Below, one piece after another: positions 35,540-46,468 of a stretch of 64,000 nucleotides of DNA (its first letter is position 1; each line of letters opens with the position of its first letter). The position numbers and the translations under genes were made by a program. Origin of the DNA: Steinernema hermaphroditum (taxonomy: Eukaryota; Nematoda; Chromadorea; Rhabditida; Steinernematidae); assembly GCA_030435675.1 (NCBI GenBank), contig CM059622.1, positions 12,152,001-12,216,000 of the forward strand, given 5' to 3'. The notes beneath the pieces were generated by a model. That model searched no databases and was not told where the DNA came from. It saw nothing but the letters and a program-made list of their open reading frames with translations.

Positions 35540-35956
35540 GTCTGTGGCCCTGAAGAGGAGGAATTAATAGCGTTATGTCAGGACAGTTTTGCGAGCATCG
35601 GACAAAGAATTATCGGATATACAAAAAAAGACAAAATGCTTATCGCGTGCGGTGTGATTTAACAAATTTGAACAAATTTAAAAGGCAAGCTCACGAATTA
35701 AAAGGCAAACTCACGAACAAACAGTGGATCTACAAGCGAAAAGTATTTCGCAACCAGCATGGGAAATACCGAGCTTATGTTGAAAGGCGAACTACCGTAT
35801 CATTCATTTGAGGTCGGTTTCCCGTCGCGAAGTTTTGACTGCATTCACTTTCGCTTCTTCGTTTTATGCATTCGATTGCTTCTGTTCTGCTTCGATTGTA
35901 TTTCGCTGTCAGTGAACCTTTCTTGGTAACATGCCATCTTTTTCAGGACCGCAGAC
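35540..35956. promoter_or_regulatory. Divergent promoter region, first copy
   Basis: This 417-bp spacer lies between two head-to-head F-box-like genes. The right 170 bp (from 35787) is the short-class 5' module, ending 'tttttcag' (AG at 35945-35946). The left part is duplicated beside the gene at 36808 (38486-38660). Control of both genes from one region is possible but unproven. Confidence 0.5.
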
Positions 35957-36649
35957 ATGGACTTGCTGTCGTATGATCTGGTAAATCATTTTGTGCAGTT
36001 TCTGCCTCGAAAGGATCTAGAAACCATCAACAAAGTGGCTTGCTGGAGGACGGAACTCAACAACTGGCAGCTTCTGGCCGAACACCACTTGGAAGAACGG
36101 TATCTCCTGGGTATCGACGTCTACATTCCAGAACAGAATGAACCCGAAAGCGCGCCAAAGCGTTTGAAGCTGGAGGAGGGGGAAGAAATTGATGACAAGG
36201 ACGAAAACATTCAAGTTTCCGTGGAAAAGCGTGTGTTCACCGGAAAACTAGTTGGTCCTTGGGACTTCAAGATGCTTCAGTACGCGTCACTCAGAGACGT
36301 GTCGATTAATTCATATTACTGGAATAGAAAACGCTGGCCATACAAGATGCAGAAGCTTCTCTCAATCTTAAGTCTTCCTGTTGCAACGAGAGCTGATTCA
36401 ATCACAAGCAGTTCTCTATCTGTTAATAACCATTATCATTGGATTTCTGGCAGCAGTGATTCTGAAGTTGTTGATTTGGCCCTGCAGATGATCCAGGTAC
36501 TAAAGCGCGTCCTGAAGTACTTGCGAGTCAGTTTCATGTGTCTGCCTATATGTCAATGGGTAAAGAGGCTTTGTGGATTAGAACGGGTCAGGGTTAATGT
36601 GTATGTGTTGCCCGGAGGACGATGTGATCAAAGCAGGCACGTAGAATGA
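35957..36649 (+). pseudogene. Truncated F-box-like gene 4
   Basis: The frame follows the family from MDLLSYDLVNHFVQFLPRKD, through nuclear motif KRLKLEEG, GPWDFKMLQYASLRDVSI and LSLPVATRADSI, to about 36497 (VVDLALQMIQV). There the expected 'QKTFAK' is replaced by unrelated sequence, and the frame runs out at 36649. All three C-terminal modules are missing. The break lies close to the left end of the duplicated unit containing the gene at 36808. N-terminal sequence is like gene 1 while the SVNNHYHWIS stretch is like gene 2. A short F-box-only protein of about 180-230 residues could still be made, but a pseudogene is more likely. Confidence 0.8.
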
Positions 36650-36807
36650 TATGACACATCAAGAGTCAATACCTCCAGGGACGACGTGCCCACCCAGCTC
36701 AAACACAGAAATCAAATGGCACAAATATATTTACAACAAGTTTAACAACAACACGGCAAAACAAGAAAAGACAGTTAAGCGATAACAAATACGTTGTGTT
36801 CTCGATT

Positions 36808-38485
36808 CTACTCCGATCCAAACAGCAGGTCCAAGTTCCAATCGTCAACTTCCTGAAAGGACCGCATAAATGAGGCATAAGAGAGATCTGGACTCAAAAC
36901 CTCGGTATCGATGGGTACAACAGCGAAACGGTAGATCGGCCCAATCTCCTTAACCATCAAGCGAACGTTTTCTTTTGGGTGGCCAACAAACGCTTCACAC
37001 TGGCCGTTGATGTTGTAGAAAGTGTAGCGGAAAGTATCCGGGTCCATGCGGATTTCGATCTTCTTCAGCTTATGTTGATTCACGTCCACAACAAACTCGC
37101 CGCTGGATTTCTCCCACTTTGAGGTCAGGATTCCCAGCCCTGCGTCGGTAAGGAACCTGCGCTAAAACGAGAAAATTGTACAACGTACAAGAGAGTTATG
37201 CCTAACAATGACTTTAATCTCTATCGCACTCCCTGGCCGGTGACGTCTGTCCTTCCGGATCTGGAGACTTCCGAATCTCGAAGGATGACGGATGGCAGGA
37301 AGGAAATCCGGTTTCGATCGCGTCGTCGGACCATACTTGTCGACCAATTTGTCCCATTCTTCATCTTTCATTCGCACTTGTATATCATGGTTGCCTTTGA
37401 ACACGAAGAACCCATCACTCTTCTTCCAGTTCTCGATTACGGAGTCAATCCAATCAGAGTTCACTGGTAAATGCTAAAATGACGAAGATCAATGAAAACA
37501 CAGGAACAGCATAACAAACCCATGGCTCAAACTTCACGATTTCAAAGCCTCTGTTTGAGAATCGGAGTGAAGAGCGCTTCGTCGGATGAGCCAAATAACC
37601 ATGGTCATTTTGCCATTCACGTCGCAGGATCGGCCAGATGTTTGCATACATTACGAGCTCCTTGTGACCAGCAACATATCCGTCGGAATTCTTCCAATGC
37701 TCCAGGATTTCTTGAATCTTCGGGTAGGAAGGCGTCTCCGCGGGAAGGTGCATGGTCAACGGTGTTGTCCTCCTCTCCTTGAACAGCGAGACGATCTTAT
37801 CTTCTGGGAGTCTCCCCCTTGGAAAGACACCGCATGAAAAACGCATATCCTCCAGAAACGCTTGATGGTTGATGTAGTCTCTTATGAAGCTATTCGCTCT
37901 TGGATGTGTACCGACTGCGCTGGTCCACACGTTGATCTTTGCGAACGTTTTCTGAACCGCTTCGGCCATCTTCATAGCCAAGTCAATATCCCGGGAGCTC
38001 GAGATGTTATCAACACAGAACGAGCTCTTCACGAACGAATCAGCTCTTGTTGCAACAGGGAGACTCAAGATGGGCAGCATCTTCTGCACATCGCACGGTC
38101 GGTGTTGTTTACGGTCTATCCATCCACGGGAGTGAATCCTGACGTCTCCCAACGACGCATACTTCATTCTCTTGAAGTCCCAACGGTAAGCGGATCCTCG
38201 AATGAATGAGCGCCTTTGTACCAAAACTAAGACCATTTCCTTCTCGTCGCTAGCTTTCTCTCCCTCTTCCAGCTTTCTACGCTTCGCAGCAGTTTGAAAT
38301 TCATGCTCATACGGAATATAAACATCGACGGTCAGGAGATATCGTTCCTTCAGGTGATGTTCGGCGACCAGCTTCCAGTTGCTGAGTTCGAGTCGTTCGG
38401 AAGCAGCTTTGGCGATGGTCTTTAGGTCCGTACGGGGCAGGAACTGGACAAGATGATGCACGAGATCATATGGCAGCAGGTCCAT
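36808..38485 (-). CDS. F-box-like protein with triple C-terminal module, gene 5
   Basis: Recent duplicate of the gene at 33862, 510 aa with few differences. Exons are 38485-37520, 37473-37213, 37161-36901 and 36852-36808, all lengths equal to the sister copy. The F-box-like start is LVQFLPRTDLKTIAKAA, the nuclear motif KRRKLEEG and the tail EVDDWNLDLLFGSE. Differences cluster in exon 1 near FSCGVFPRGRLPEDKI, where the sister has FSCGGIQMYRISEDSI. The 48-bp last intron is again stop-free. It is divergent from the damaged gene at 38861, 375 bp apart. Confidence 0.82.
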
Positions 38486-38860
38486 GTCTGTGACCCTGAA
38501 GAAGATGAATTAATAGCGTTATGTCAGGAAAGCTTCGCGAGCATCGGACAATTGTCAGATGTACATAAGAAGACAAATTGCAAATTTAAAAGGCAAGCTC
38601 ACGGACTGCAAGCGAAAAGTATTTCGCAGCCAGCATGGGAAATACCGAGCTTATGTTGAAAGGCAAACTACCGTATCATTCATTTGAGGTCCGTTTCCCG
38701 GCGCGAAGATTTAACTGCGTTCATTTTCGGTATTTCGTTTCACTCACTTGATCCATTCGATTGTCGACATTCGGTTGTTTCTGCTCTGTTTCGATTCGAT
38801 TGTATTTCGCTGTCGGTAAAGTTTTCGTGGTAACGCGCCATCTTTTTCAGAACCGCAGAC
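38486..38860. promoter_or_regulatory. Divergent promoter region, second copy
   Basis: This 375-bp spacer lies between the genes at 36808 and 38861. Its left half matches the first copy, but its right 198 bp (from 38663) is the long-class module of gene 2 (26135-26332) and not the short class found in the first copy. Acceptor AG is at 38849-38850. Confidence 0.55.
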
Positions 38861-40508
38861 ATGGACTTACTGTCGTATGATCTGGTAGATCATCTTGTGC
38901 AGTTTCTGTCTCGAAAGGACCTAGAAACCGTCAGAAAAGTAGCTTGCGGGAGGCATGAACTCAGCAACTGGCAGCTTCTGGCCGAACACCACTTGAGAGA
39001 ACGGTATCTCCTGGGTATCAAAATCTACATTCCATATCAGGACGAAATCGAAAGCGCGCCAAAGCGTATGAAGCTGGAAGAGGGAGATGATACTGATGAC
39101 AAGAACGAGGAGATTGAAGTTTCCGTAGAGAAGCGTCTGTTCACTGAAGAACTAGTTGGTCCTTGGGACTTCAAGAAGCTGCAATATGCGTCACTCAGAG
39201 ACGTGTCGATTAGTTGGTATCACTTGGACGACAATAAAAACTATCGGCCATTCGAAATGCAGCAGCTTCTCTCAATCTTAAGTCTGCCAGTTGCAACGAG
39301 AGCTGATTCAATCAAAAGCAGTTCTCTATCTGTTAATGGCAGTGCCTGCAGATTTGCTCACTTGGTCCTGGAGTTGATCCAAGTTCTTCAGAAGACTTTC
39401 ATGAAGGTTGATATTTTTACGACCTTAAACGATATGAATCTCCGGATGGAAGACTTCATGAGAGATTATATCAATCAAGAAGCGTTTCTGGGAAACCTGA
39501 GTTTTTCGTGTGATACCATTCGAAATCAGAGAATCTCCCTGGAAGGAATCGTCACTCTCTTCAAGAAAAGGAGATTAACACCGTTGACCGTGCGCATTCC
39601 TGTGGATTCGCTTTCCCACCCGAAAATTCAAGAAATCGTGGAGCATTGGAAGAATTCCGACGGATATGTTGCTGGTCACAAAGAACTGAGAATGGTCAGG
39701 GACCCTTGGATGGGATTTGAGTCTAGGACCCAGCATGATTACTTGCCTCACCCCACGAAGCGTTCTTCTCTGCTGCAGTCATCCAACTACTTGAAGATAG
39801 TGAAGTTCAAGCCATGGGTTTGTACATTTTCATCGTGTATTTGGCGACCTTGTTGATTCCAGCATTCACCAGTGAACTTCGATTGGATTGACTCCTTAAT
39901 TAACGATTGAAAAGCACGAGCTGGGATGCATTTGTACGGAGGTAATCGGCAAATAAAACTCCATATGACAAGAGGAGACTGGAACAAACTAGAGCAGAAG
40001 TATGGGCCTTTGGTGGTGAAGACATCCGGCGACTCGCTTCCACTTATTGCTCATCCATCAAATCTGGTGTCAATCGAATTGCGGAAATATCGAAGTGGTT
40101 ATATGGTGTTGGCTGGAACGAAAGTGAGTGTTGCTGTCTTTGTCCTTTATGATTTCTTTGATTACTTCTTAAGGTCAAAAAGTTGAGACTTGGTGCGTTA
40201 ATGTCGTTCATCTCAGAATGGATGGACGGCAGTGACGACTTTGTTGTTGGTCAGCTTCGAAAGGTAACCGTAGGCCTGGCTTCCAATATATGGTGGAGGA
40301 TCAATCATAATGCTCGCCAAGCCTTCTTTTCTCACCCACGTGCAAACTCCCGATTGAAAATTCAAACATCTCGTAATTATGACGTTTATACTATGTCAGT
40401 GGTTCCGATTGATCTTGAGGTTTTTCTTGAGCTGGTGTTCCGTTTTCAAAAATCTCTATTTAGACCGTGAAGGACTGGAACCTGAACCTGTTGTTTGGAG
40501 CGGAGTAG
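38861..40508 (+). pseudogene. F-box-like gene 6 with a nonsense codon
   Basis: Exons would be 38861-39817, 39863-40123, 40174-40419 and 40464-40508, with all splice sites, phases and module signatures intact. In exon 2, however, the codon at 39908-39910 is TGA where all paralogues have TGG (W in 'INDWKAR'), cutting the product after 334 aa. The rest is clean: KRMKLEEG, LPHPTKRSSL, LIAHPSNLVSIEL, tail TVKDWNLNLLFGAE. This points to a very recent single-base loss, an assembly or sequencing error, or readthrough. Its body is closest to gene 1, its 5' module to gene 2. Confidence 0.8.
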
Positions 40509-41009
40509 CAGCGTAAACTCACAGTACTAACATTGTACATGTATTTGTGTTTTCATTTTTTCCGCTTTTGCATATACCAATTGTTACGGTGTCATGGTGT
40601 AAACAGGTTTACTCAATGTTGTTGGGCTTAGCAGTTATTGTTGCTTTGTGTTACCTGTTATTTCTGCTTTTTTTTTTATCATAGTCCGGCAGTTCGGCTG
40701 ACTAGTCCTAGGAGGGAGTTGAAGACGTCTCTACGCGCTCAGGAGTATTTAGCGTTAGGCGTTTTTCGCGAGCAACTGCAAAAAGGAAAAGTTGGACTTC
40801 GAAGGTGAAGTTCGTCAAAGGCGAACTACCGTATCATCATTCATTTGGGGTCGGTTTCCCGTCGCGAAGGTTCGACTGCATTCATTTTCGTTTCTTCCTT
40901 TCAATGATTTTGATGCATTCGATTGTTTCTGCTCCGTTTCGATTGCATTGTATTTCGCTGTCGGTGTTAGCTTACGTGGTAACGTGCCATCTTTTTCAGG
41001 ACTTCAGGC
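40509..41009 (+). promoter_or_regulatory. Spacer and 5' module of F-box-like gene 7
   Basis: The 189-bp module from 40821 ('gcgaactaccgtatcatcat') is a diverged relative of those of the other plus-strand genes and ends 'ctttttcag' (AG at 40998-40999). The first 150 bases are 3' flank resembling that of gene 1. Confidence 0.5.
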
Positions 41010-42697
41010 ATGGATTTGCTGCCGTATGATCTGGTAGATCATCTTGTGCAGTTTCTGCCTCGAAAGGACCTGGAAACCATCACAAAAGTGGCTTGCTGGA
41101 GACCCGAACTCAGCAACTGGCAGCTTATGGCCGAACAACACTTGGAAGAACGGTATCTCCTGGACATCAGGGTCGACATTCTACAGCAGAATGAACCCGA
41201 AGGCGCGCCAAAGCGTATGAAGCTGGAAGGGGGAGACGAAACTGATGACAAGAGCAAGGAGATTCAAGTTTCCATGGAAAAGCGTCTGTTCACTGGAGAA
41301 CTAGTTGGTCCTTGGGACTTCAAGAAACTGCAATACGCGTCCCTCAGAGACGTGTGGATTAGTTGCTATCGCTTGGACGGCAATGGAAAACATCAGCCGT
41401 TCGAAATGCATCAGGTTCTCTCAATCTTGAGTCTTCCAGTTGCAACCAGAGATGATCTATCTGAACAGAATGCTCTGTTTATTGATGGCAGCTCTCTGTG
41501 GATTTTCTGCAGCCGTGGCTCCAGCGATGTCGACATTGCTCTGCAGATTGCTCAAGTTATGCAGAAGACTTTCAATAGGGTCAGCTTTTGTGCGAGCTCG
41601 AATGGTGTGAATCTCATGGTGGAAGACTTCGTGACGGAGTATATCAACCGAGGAATGTTTGTGGAGAAAATGGACTTTTCATGTGAAGACTTTGAAAAAG
41701 AGAGGATCTCCGAAGATAGGATCGTCTCGCTTTTCAAGGAGAAGAGGCCGAATTCGTTATCCGTGGGTCTTCCCGCGGAAACGCTTTCCTACGAGAATAT
41801 CTGGAAAATCCTGGAGCATTGGATGACTTCCGATGGATATGTTGCTGGTTACAAGGAGCTTCGCATGCGAATGCCGAAGAATGAGTGGCCGACGCTGCGG
41901 TGGCAATGGAGGGGCGATCATGATTTCTTGCCTCACCCGTCGAAGCGTTCTTCCCTCCTTCTGTCAACCGATGGCTTGAAGATCATGAAGTTCGCGCCGT
42001 GGGTTTGTTCACTTTGGCTTTATGTTTCCGACACCCCTTTTAATTCTAGCATTTGCCAGTGAACTTCGATTGGATTGACTCCGTAATCGACGATTGGAAG
42101 GCACGAGATGGGAAGTACTTGTACAGGAACAATCGAGAGCTCAGACTCCTTACGGAAGGTCAAGACTGGGACAAGATGGAACTGAAGTATGGGCCTCTGA
42201 TGATAAAGACAACCGGCGAACACCTTCCTCTTATTGCTCATCCATCGAACTTGGCGTCGCTCGAAGTTCGGAAATATAGGAATTGCTATTTGGTGATCGC
42301 CACAATGAAAGTGAGTGGTGCTGTCATTATTCAGTCGTTTCTATTATTTCTGATCACTTTTTCAGATCAAGAAACTGAGCCGTGCCGCGTTGGAGTCGTT
42401 CATCTCAAAATGGATGAACAGCAGGGGTGACTTTGTTGTTAATCAACAGCTGAAGGCAACAGTCGACCTGGACTCCCGTGTTTGGCGTCGCCTCCGTGAT
42501 CGTCATCTAACGTTTTATGTTCACCCGCGTGCAAACTCCCGATTGAGCATTCGAGAATCTCGTGGCTATGGCTTTTACACTATGTCAGTGGTTCCGATTG
42601 ATCCTGAGGTTTGTCCTCAGCTGCTGTTCGGTTTTCAGAAATCTCTGTTTAGACCGTGGAGGACTGGAACTTGAAGCTGTTGTTTGGAGCTGAGTGA
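41010..42697 (+). CDS. F-box-like protein with triple C-terminal module, gene 7
   Basis: Intact paralogue of 513 aa. Exons are 41010-42002, 42050-42310, 42366-42608 and 42653-42697; introns are phase 0, 44-55 bp. The F-box-like start is LVQFLPRKDLETITKVA and the nuclear motif KRMKLEGG. Module 1 occupies about 260-331, module 2 332-418 and module 3 419-499. HP signatures are FLPHPSKRSSLLL, LIAHPSNLASLEV and FYVHPRANSRLSI. The tail is TVEDWNLKLLFGAE. The middle (FSCEDFEKERISEDRIVSLF) is closer to genes 3 and 5 than to genes 1 and 2, so it looks like a bridge between the subclades. It is the last F-box-like gene of the array. Confidence 0.83.
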
Positions 42698-43283
42698 AAG
42701 CACAGGCGCACATTACTCACCGTTCTCATATTTTATTTGTTCAGTTTTGCTGTTGTTGCTATTTCTGCGTGTGTGGAGTGCCATGCAGCTATGTACATCT
42801 GTTTTTTTACTTCTTGATGACTTCTCGCTTTCTTGACATCACGTCCTACTTCTTGTCTTGGATGCTTACGTTTTGATTTCAAGTGAGCTGCTAAAATTGC
42901 TCACTTCTTCACTTCTCTCACTTCGTCAGTCCTTTTCCTGAATGGAAACCGTGGTTTCAAATATCGGTTAAGAAGTTTCCTTCTTGATCAGCACTTCCGG
43001 CAGCTCGATAAAACCGACCTCGATTATTATCTGTCTACATGCCCTTTTTTGGGCCTCTCCGTATATTTGTGCGTATCTCATGTTAAGGAGTGGCTGTCAG
43101 GACAGAAAGGGGTGAGGAAAACTGCGCTTTCACCTGTCAAGTAGGTATGATCGCAGTATCATATGCACTTCAGAAAGGGTATAAAGCATAATACGCCATT
43201 GAACACAATATACTGTAAGTCGATACCTCCAGTAACATGTTTCGGAACACACAGTTGAGACGAGATAAGCTCAATTTTCAAAT
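42698..43283. other. Intergenic spacer
   Basis: Its first 100 bases match the 3' flank of gene 2 (gaaagcacaggcgcacatta). No gene was seen in the remainder. Confidence 0.5.
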
Positions 43284-44475
43284 TCAAAAGTCGGTATCAC
43301 TGGACTGCAGAAACTGTCGAACACGAGGTTTCGAGGGTTCCACCGATGTGCGATGTTTTGCAAAGTTTGCTCGAATCATTGCAAAAAAGTGATTCCTAAT
43401 ACTTCTGGAATCGAGTCATCTCTAGCCATCCACGTAAATCTCACCAACCTATTGAATGTCAAGTACAATAATGGGTTCACTCCACCAACGAGGCATGTCA
43501 GAATGTTCAAAGTGTCCACCACCGCTACGTTCTTCAAGTACCACTGCGGTCCTAAGTGCCATATCGACCGCAGCGTGGCCATGTAAACGAAAATGATGAT
43601 AGCTTGTATTAAGATCTTCACTTCTCGGCGCTCTATCTTTAAATGCGTCGGACGAAAGTTCTTCTAGAAGTATGGACTGTCTACCCAATAGTGTCATCGT
43701 AACACTCACATGTAGCACGATCCACACCACAATTCCCACGTAGCAGATAAAGGCCATGATCAAAAGAAACAGGATCCAGTAGCTTTCGTATTTTTCCAGA
43801 TAGTAGTTCAAATCTGTCAGTACATAACTAAACGAACTTTCTCGGATACGGTAGGAAACGGCGCCATCGTTTGTCAAATGAAGACCAGTCACGGCTATGT
43901 AGCTAAGCCAAATAATCGTAGCAAGCGCCTAAAATGTTTTTTTTTTTTTGAAAAGATACTGTATACTGTCACTGTATCTCACATAAAATAAGGACTTCTC
44001 TCTACTTTTCGTTAGCTTAACTGACGTCAAAACAGCGATACGGTTAAGAGCAAGGGCGAAGATCATTCCGGCCATGCCGACCCAGCTACTGAGAATTAGA
44101 GTTCCCGTTACCTGAAGTGACTACTTTAGATCTTTAAAGAACCGCAGACGATCCCACTCGCTCAACGACAACATGTATTCTTGTATGAAGTATAGTCATG
44201 AGGCCTGTCATGAAATGGGCCAAGAGATGAAGACAGTCGACCACACCAAGACTCGTCATGATCTTGAAGGACATCCGCTCTCCGTACTCCTTCTTACTTA
44301 CAAATAGCTGAAAGTGGAATTTTGTGTAGCTTCTAACAGAACTGCTCACCCATATGATACTGAGATGCAGTGGTAAACACACAAGAGAAATCAGAACTAA
44401 GGCGATTCCGATGTAGAATTTGTCGGTCATGGGGCCTTGGGAACTGCTGCTAGAGGATTGCGAAGATGTAGGCAT
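43284..44475 (-). CDS. Srt-like 7TM chemoreceptor, array gene 1
   Basis: Predicted receptor of 319 aa. Exons on the minus strand are 44475-44350, 44307-44158, 44111-43983, 43928-43710, 43663-43449 and 43404-43284. Exon lengths 150, 129, 219 and 215 recur almost exactly in the array. A second ATG at 44430 would remove a Ser-rich start (15 residues) and align better with the other genes. Landmarks are FKIMTSLGVVDCLHLLAHF in TM2, FALALNRIAVL at TM3, SYRIRESSFSYVLTDLN in the extracellular loop, ILIQAIIIFVYMATLRS and GGVNPLLYLTFN at TM7. The tail starts R-S-I-R-N-H-F-F-A and lacks the TVTV motif seen in its neighbours. Confidence 0.85.
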
Positions 44476-46468
44476 ATTATGCGTATTATTATCGAATCAT
44501 CCGCTTAACGAAACACTGTTGTTCGACAATGGGACCTCAATAGGTTAGTCTTCAAATTACGAAATTCGAACAACACATGACGTAAAGTCTGTTGGAAGCT
44601 CAAGCGTGTGTAATTTGGAGTTTAAAAGGGCGCTGGCCAATTACGACTCCCCCATCAGCGTGGTTTCCTAAAATAGGTTTGGAGATTCAACGAAAAAAGC
44701 TCATTAATTGTTTCGAGAAATTAATTCTCTAGGTCAGTTGATGATAACCAATCAATTTAGATGGGGATGTTGGCAGCTATATTACATAATTTAAAGCATA
44801 TTTCAACTGCGAAACTATATATTTACGGAGAAATAAATTATTGGATCTAAACTACTGGTCGCTTTAACGTTTGCAAGTGAGTAAGGTGATGGACCATCTA
44901 CCCTAAAAATTGCATTACATCGTAATTTATGATGCATTGGATATGTTGGTTCATCAAGCTATTGTAAATATTTACGAGAGCATATCAGCCAAATAAAAGC
45001 ACGATTTCCACGAATCTAGGAACTGAATGAATGTATGAACAGGATACGGCACAGTGTGTAGATGAGCATGAGAGCTAATGTTTTTATAAGCGTGTGTTAA
45101 GCCACTTGTTCGTAATCGTAGTGTAGCAGCCATGAATTAAACACATGTCGTTTGGACGTCTCTCTGTTTGTGTTCGTCGCCGGGGGTAATTCATTTGAAG
45201 TGTTGGTCATTAACACACGGAGAAACGGCGAACACGTTGTCAAAGGAAGGTAAGTGACCACTGTCAATCTATATGAAAGCAATATATGAAAAGGACGACA
45301 TTCAAAAGAATTCCAGAAAAGGGGAACAAAAATTAGTCTATATCACTTCCGAAAAGAAATCTCTTGTCGATAATCGCGTTAAACTTTTAAAACACGATTG
45401 GAGGAGTTCACCTGATATCGCATCGAAAACGATACCAAACATCACGTTTCACATTAATATCACCACGGTGCGCTTCCATGTCCGTGTTCATTTTGTACAT
45501 CTGAACACTGTTAACCGTACTGAACACTTTGTACATCTGAACACTGTTAACCGTACTGAACACTTTGTACATCTGAACACTGTTAACCGTACTGATAGTT
45601 TTTATTTATTCATACTTACGGAATGTATGAAATACAATGCTCAAAAAACGATGGCAGTTTTAACCACTACACTAACTTCTTAGCACTACAATTGCAACAC
45701 AGTTGTTGTGGATAAAGTTAACAACTTTTTCAACCCGATCATCGTAGTTACCAAACAGTGGCATGATAATTGTCGATTTTTGTACTTGACACATTATGTG
45801 AAACGTCCTCTCAAAAGTGCAAAAACAAACCACATCAACAAATCTTCATATGAACTTCTGTCAAAGAAACGCGCTCTAGAAACGTTGACGTTGAGAAATG
45901 TATAACCGCATAATACTCATCGATACGTGATCATGTGAAAGCTCCGGAAAATTTAAAACGCCACCTCCTCACGGAAGCAATGAAACGTGTTATCGGAATT
46001 GGTTTTTCCGTTGCGTTCTTTTTCGTCAAACACCATCTTACCTGACTTATCAGGGTTTTATTTCATGGATGAAAGGTATCGGTATCGTGACACCGAATTA
46101 CAATTATCACCTGTATCACTTGTATCACAAATATCATTTGCAGACGGATTCATTCCTGGCGTAGCCGTCATGTCAGAAACGGCGGCGAGCGACCGACACA
46201 CTCAACTCAACAAACCTCAGAGACGACCCTACAGATCGCCACCAATTTCTTTCACGACTTTATTTCTTGTGTCAAAGGCGCTACACCTTGTCTAACAATA
46301 AATTACACCTTGCCTTTTGATTTCAGTCCTGATTTCAGATGCTGTCCGCATTCTTGCTGTCGAGTGGAAACTGGAATTGTTGGACCCTCTCCCTCTCGGG
46401 ACATTTGTGCTTGGTTTAACGCATAACTGTATTGGGAGAGACAACAGCATTACTGTCGCGACACACTT
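44476..46468. other. Intergenic region with 36-bp tandem repeat
   Basis: A three-copy 36-bp tandem repeat is the only clear feature (45492-45595). No conserved gene was recognised. The frame at 45987-46295 has no supporting evidence. Confidence 0.5.
45492..45595 (+). repeat. 36-bp tandem repeat, three copies
   Basis: Copies start at 45492, 45528 and 45564 (unit begins 'tttgtacatctgaacactgt'). They are identical until the third diverges at its last bases. The unit is twelve codons long and lies in an open frame (45273-45683), giving FVHLNTVNRTEH repeated. Whether the frame is a gene is doubtful; identical copies point to recent slippage. Confidence 0.85.

Larger units (their letters stand above)
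33620..38660. repeat. Tandem duplication of a divergent F-box gene pair
   Basis: Unit A (about 33620-35810) and unit B (about 36566-38660) align with a constant offset of 2946 bp across the genes at 33862 and 36808. The match covers coding sequence, introns, 3' flank (cctccagggacgacgtg) and 5' flank (gaattaatagcgttatgtca). Each unit is followed by a plus-strand F-box-like gene. Coding identity is very high, so the event is recent relative to the rest of the family. Confidence 0.85.

Noticed and set aside
24260..42697. Possibility that F-box-like genes are one long bacterial-style operon or a transferred cluster
   Set aside because: Genes have nematode introns, individual 5' modules and opposite strands; nothing indicates transfer.
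45492..45595. CRISPR-like short repeats
   Set aside because: The copies are contiguous with no spacers, and the genome is eukaryotic; this is a simple tandem repeat.
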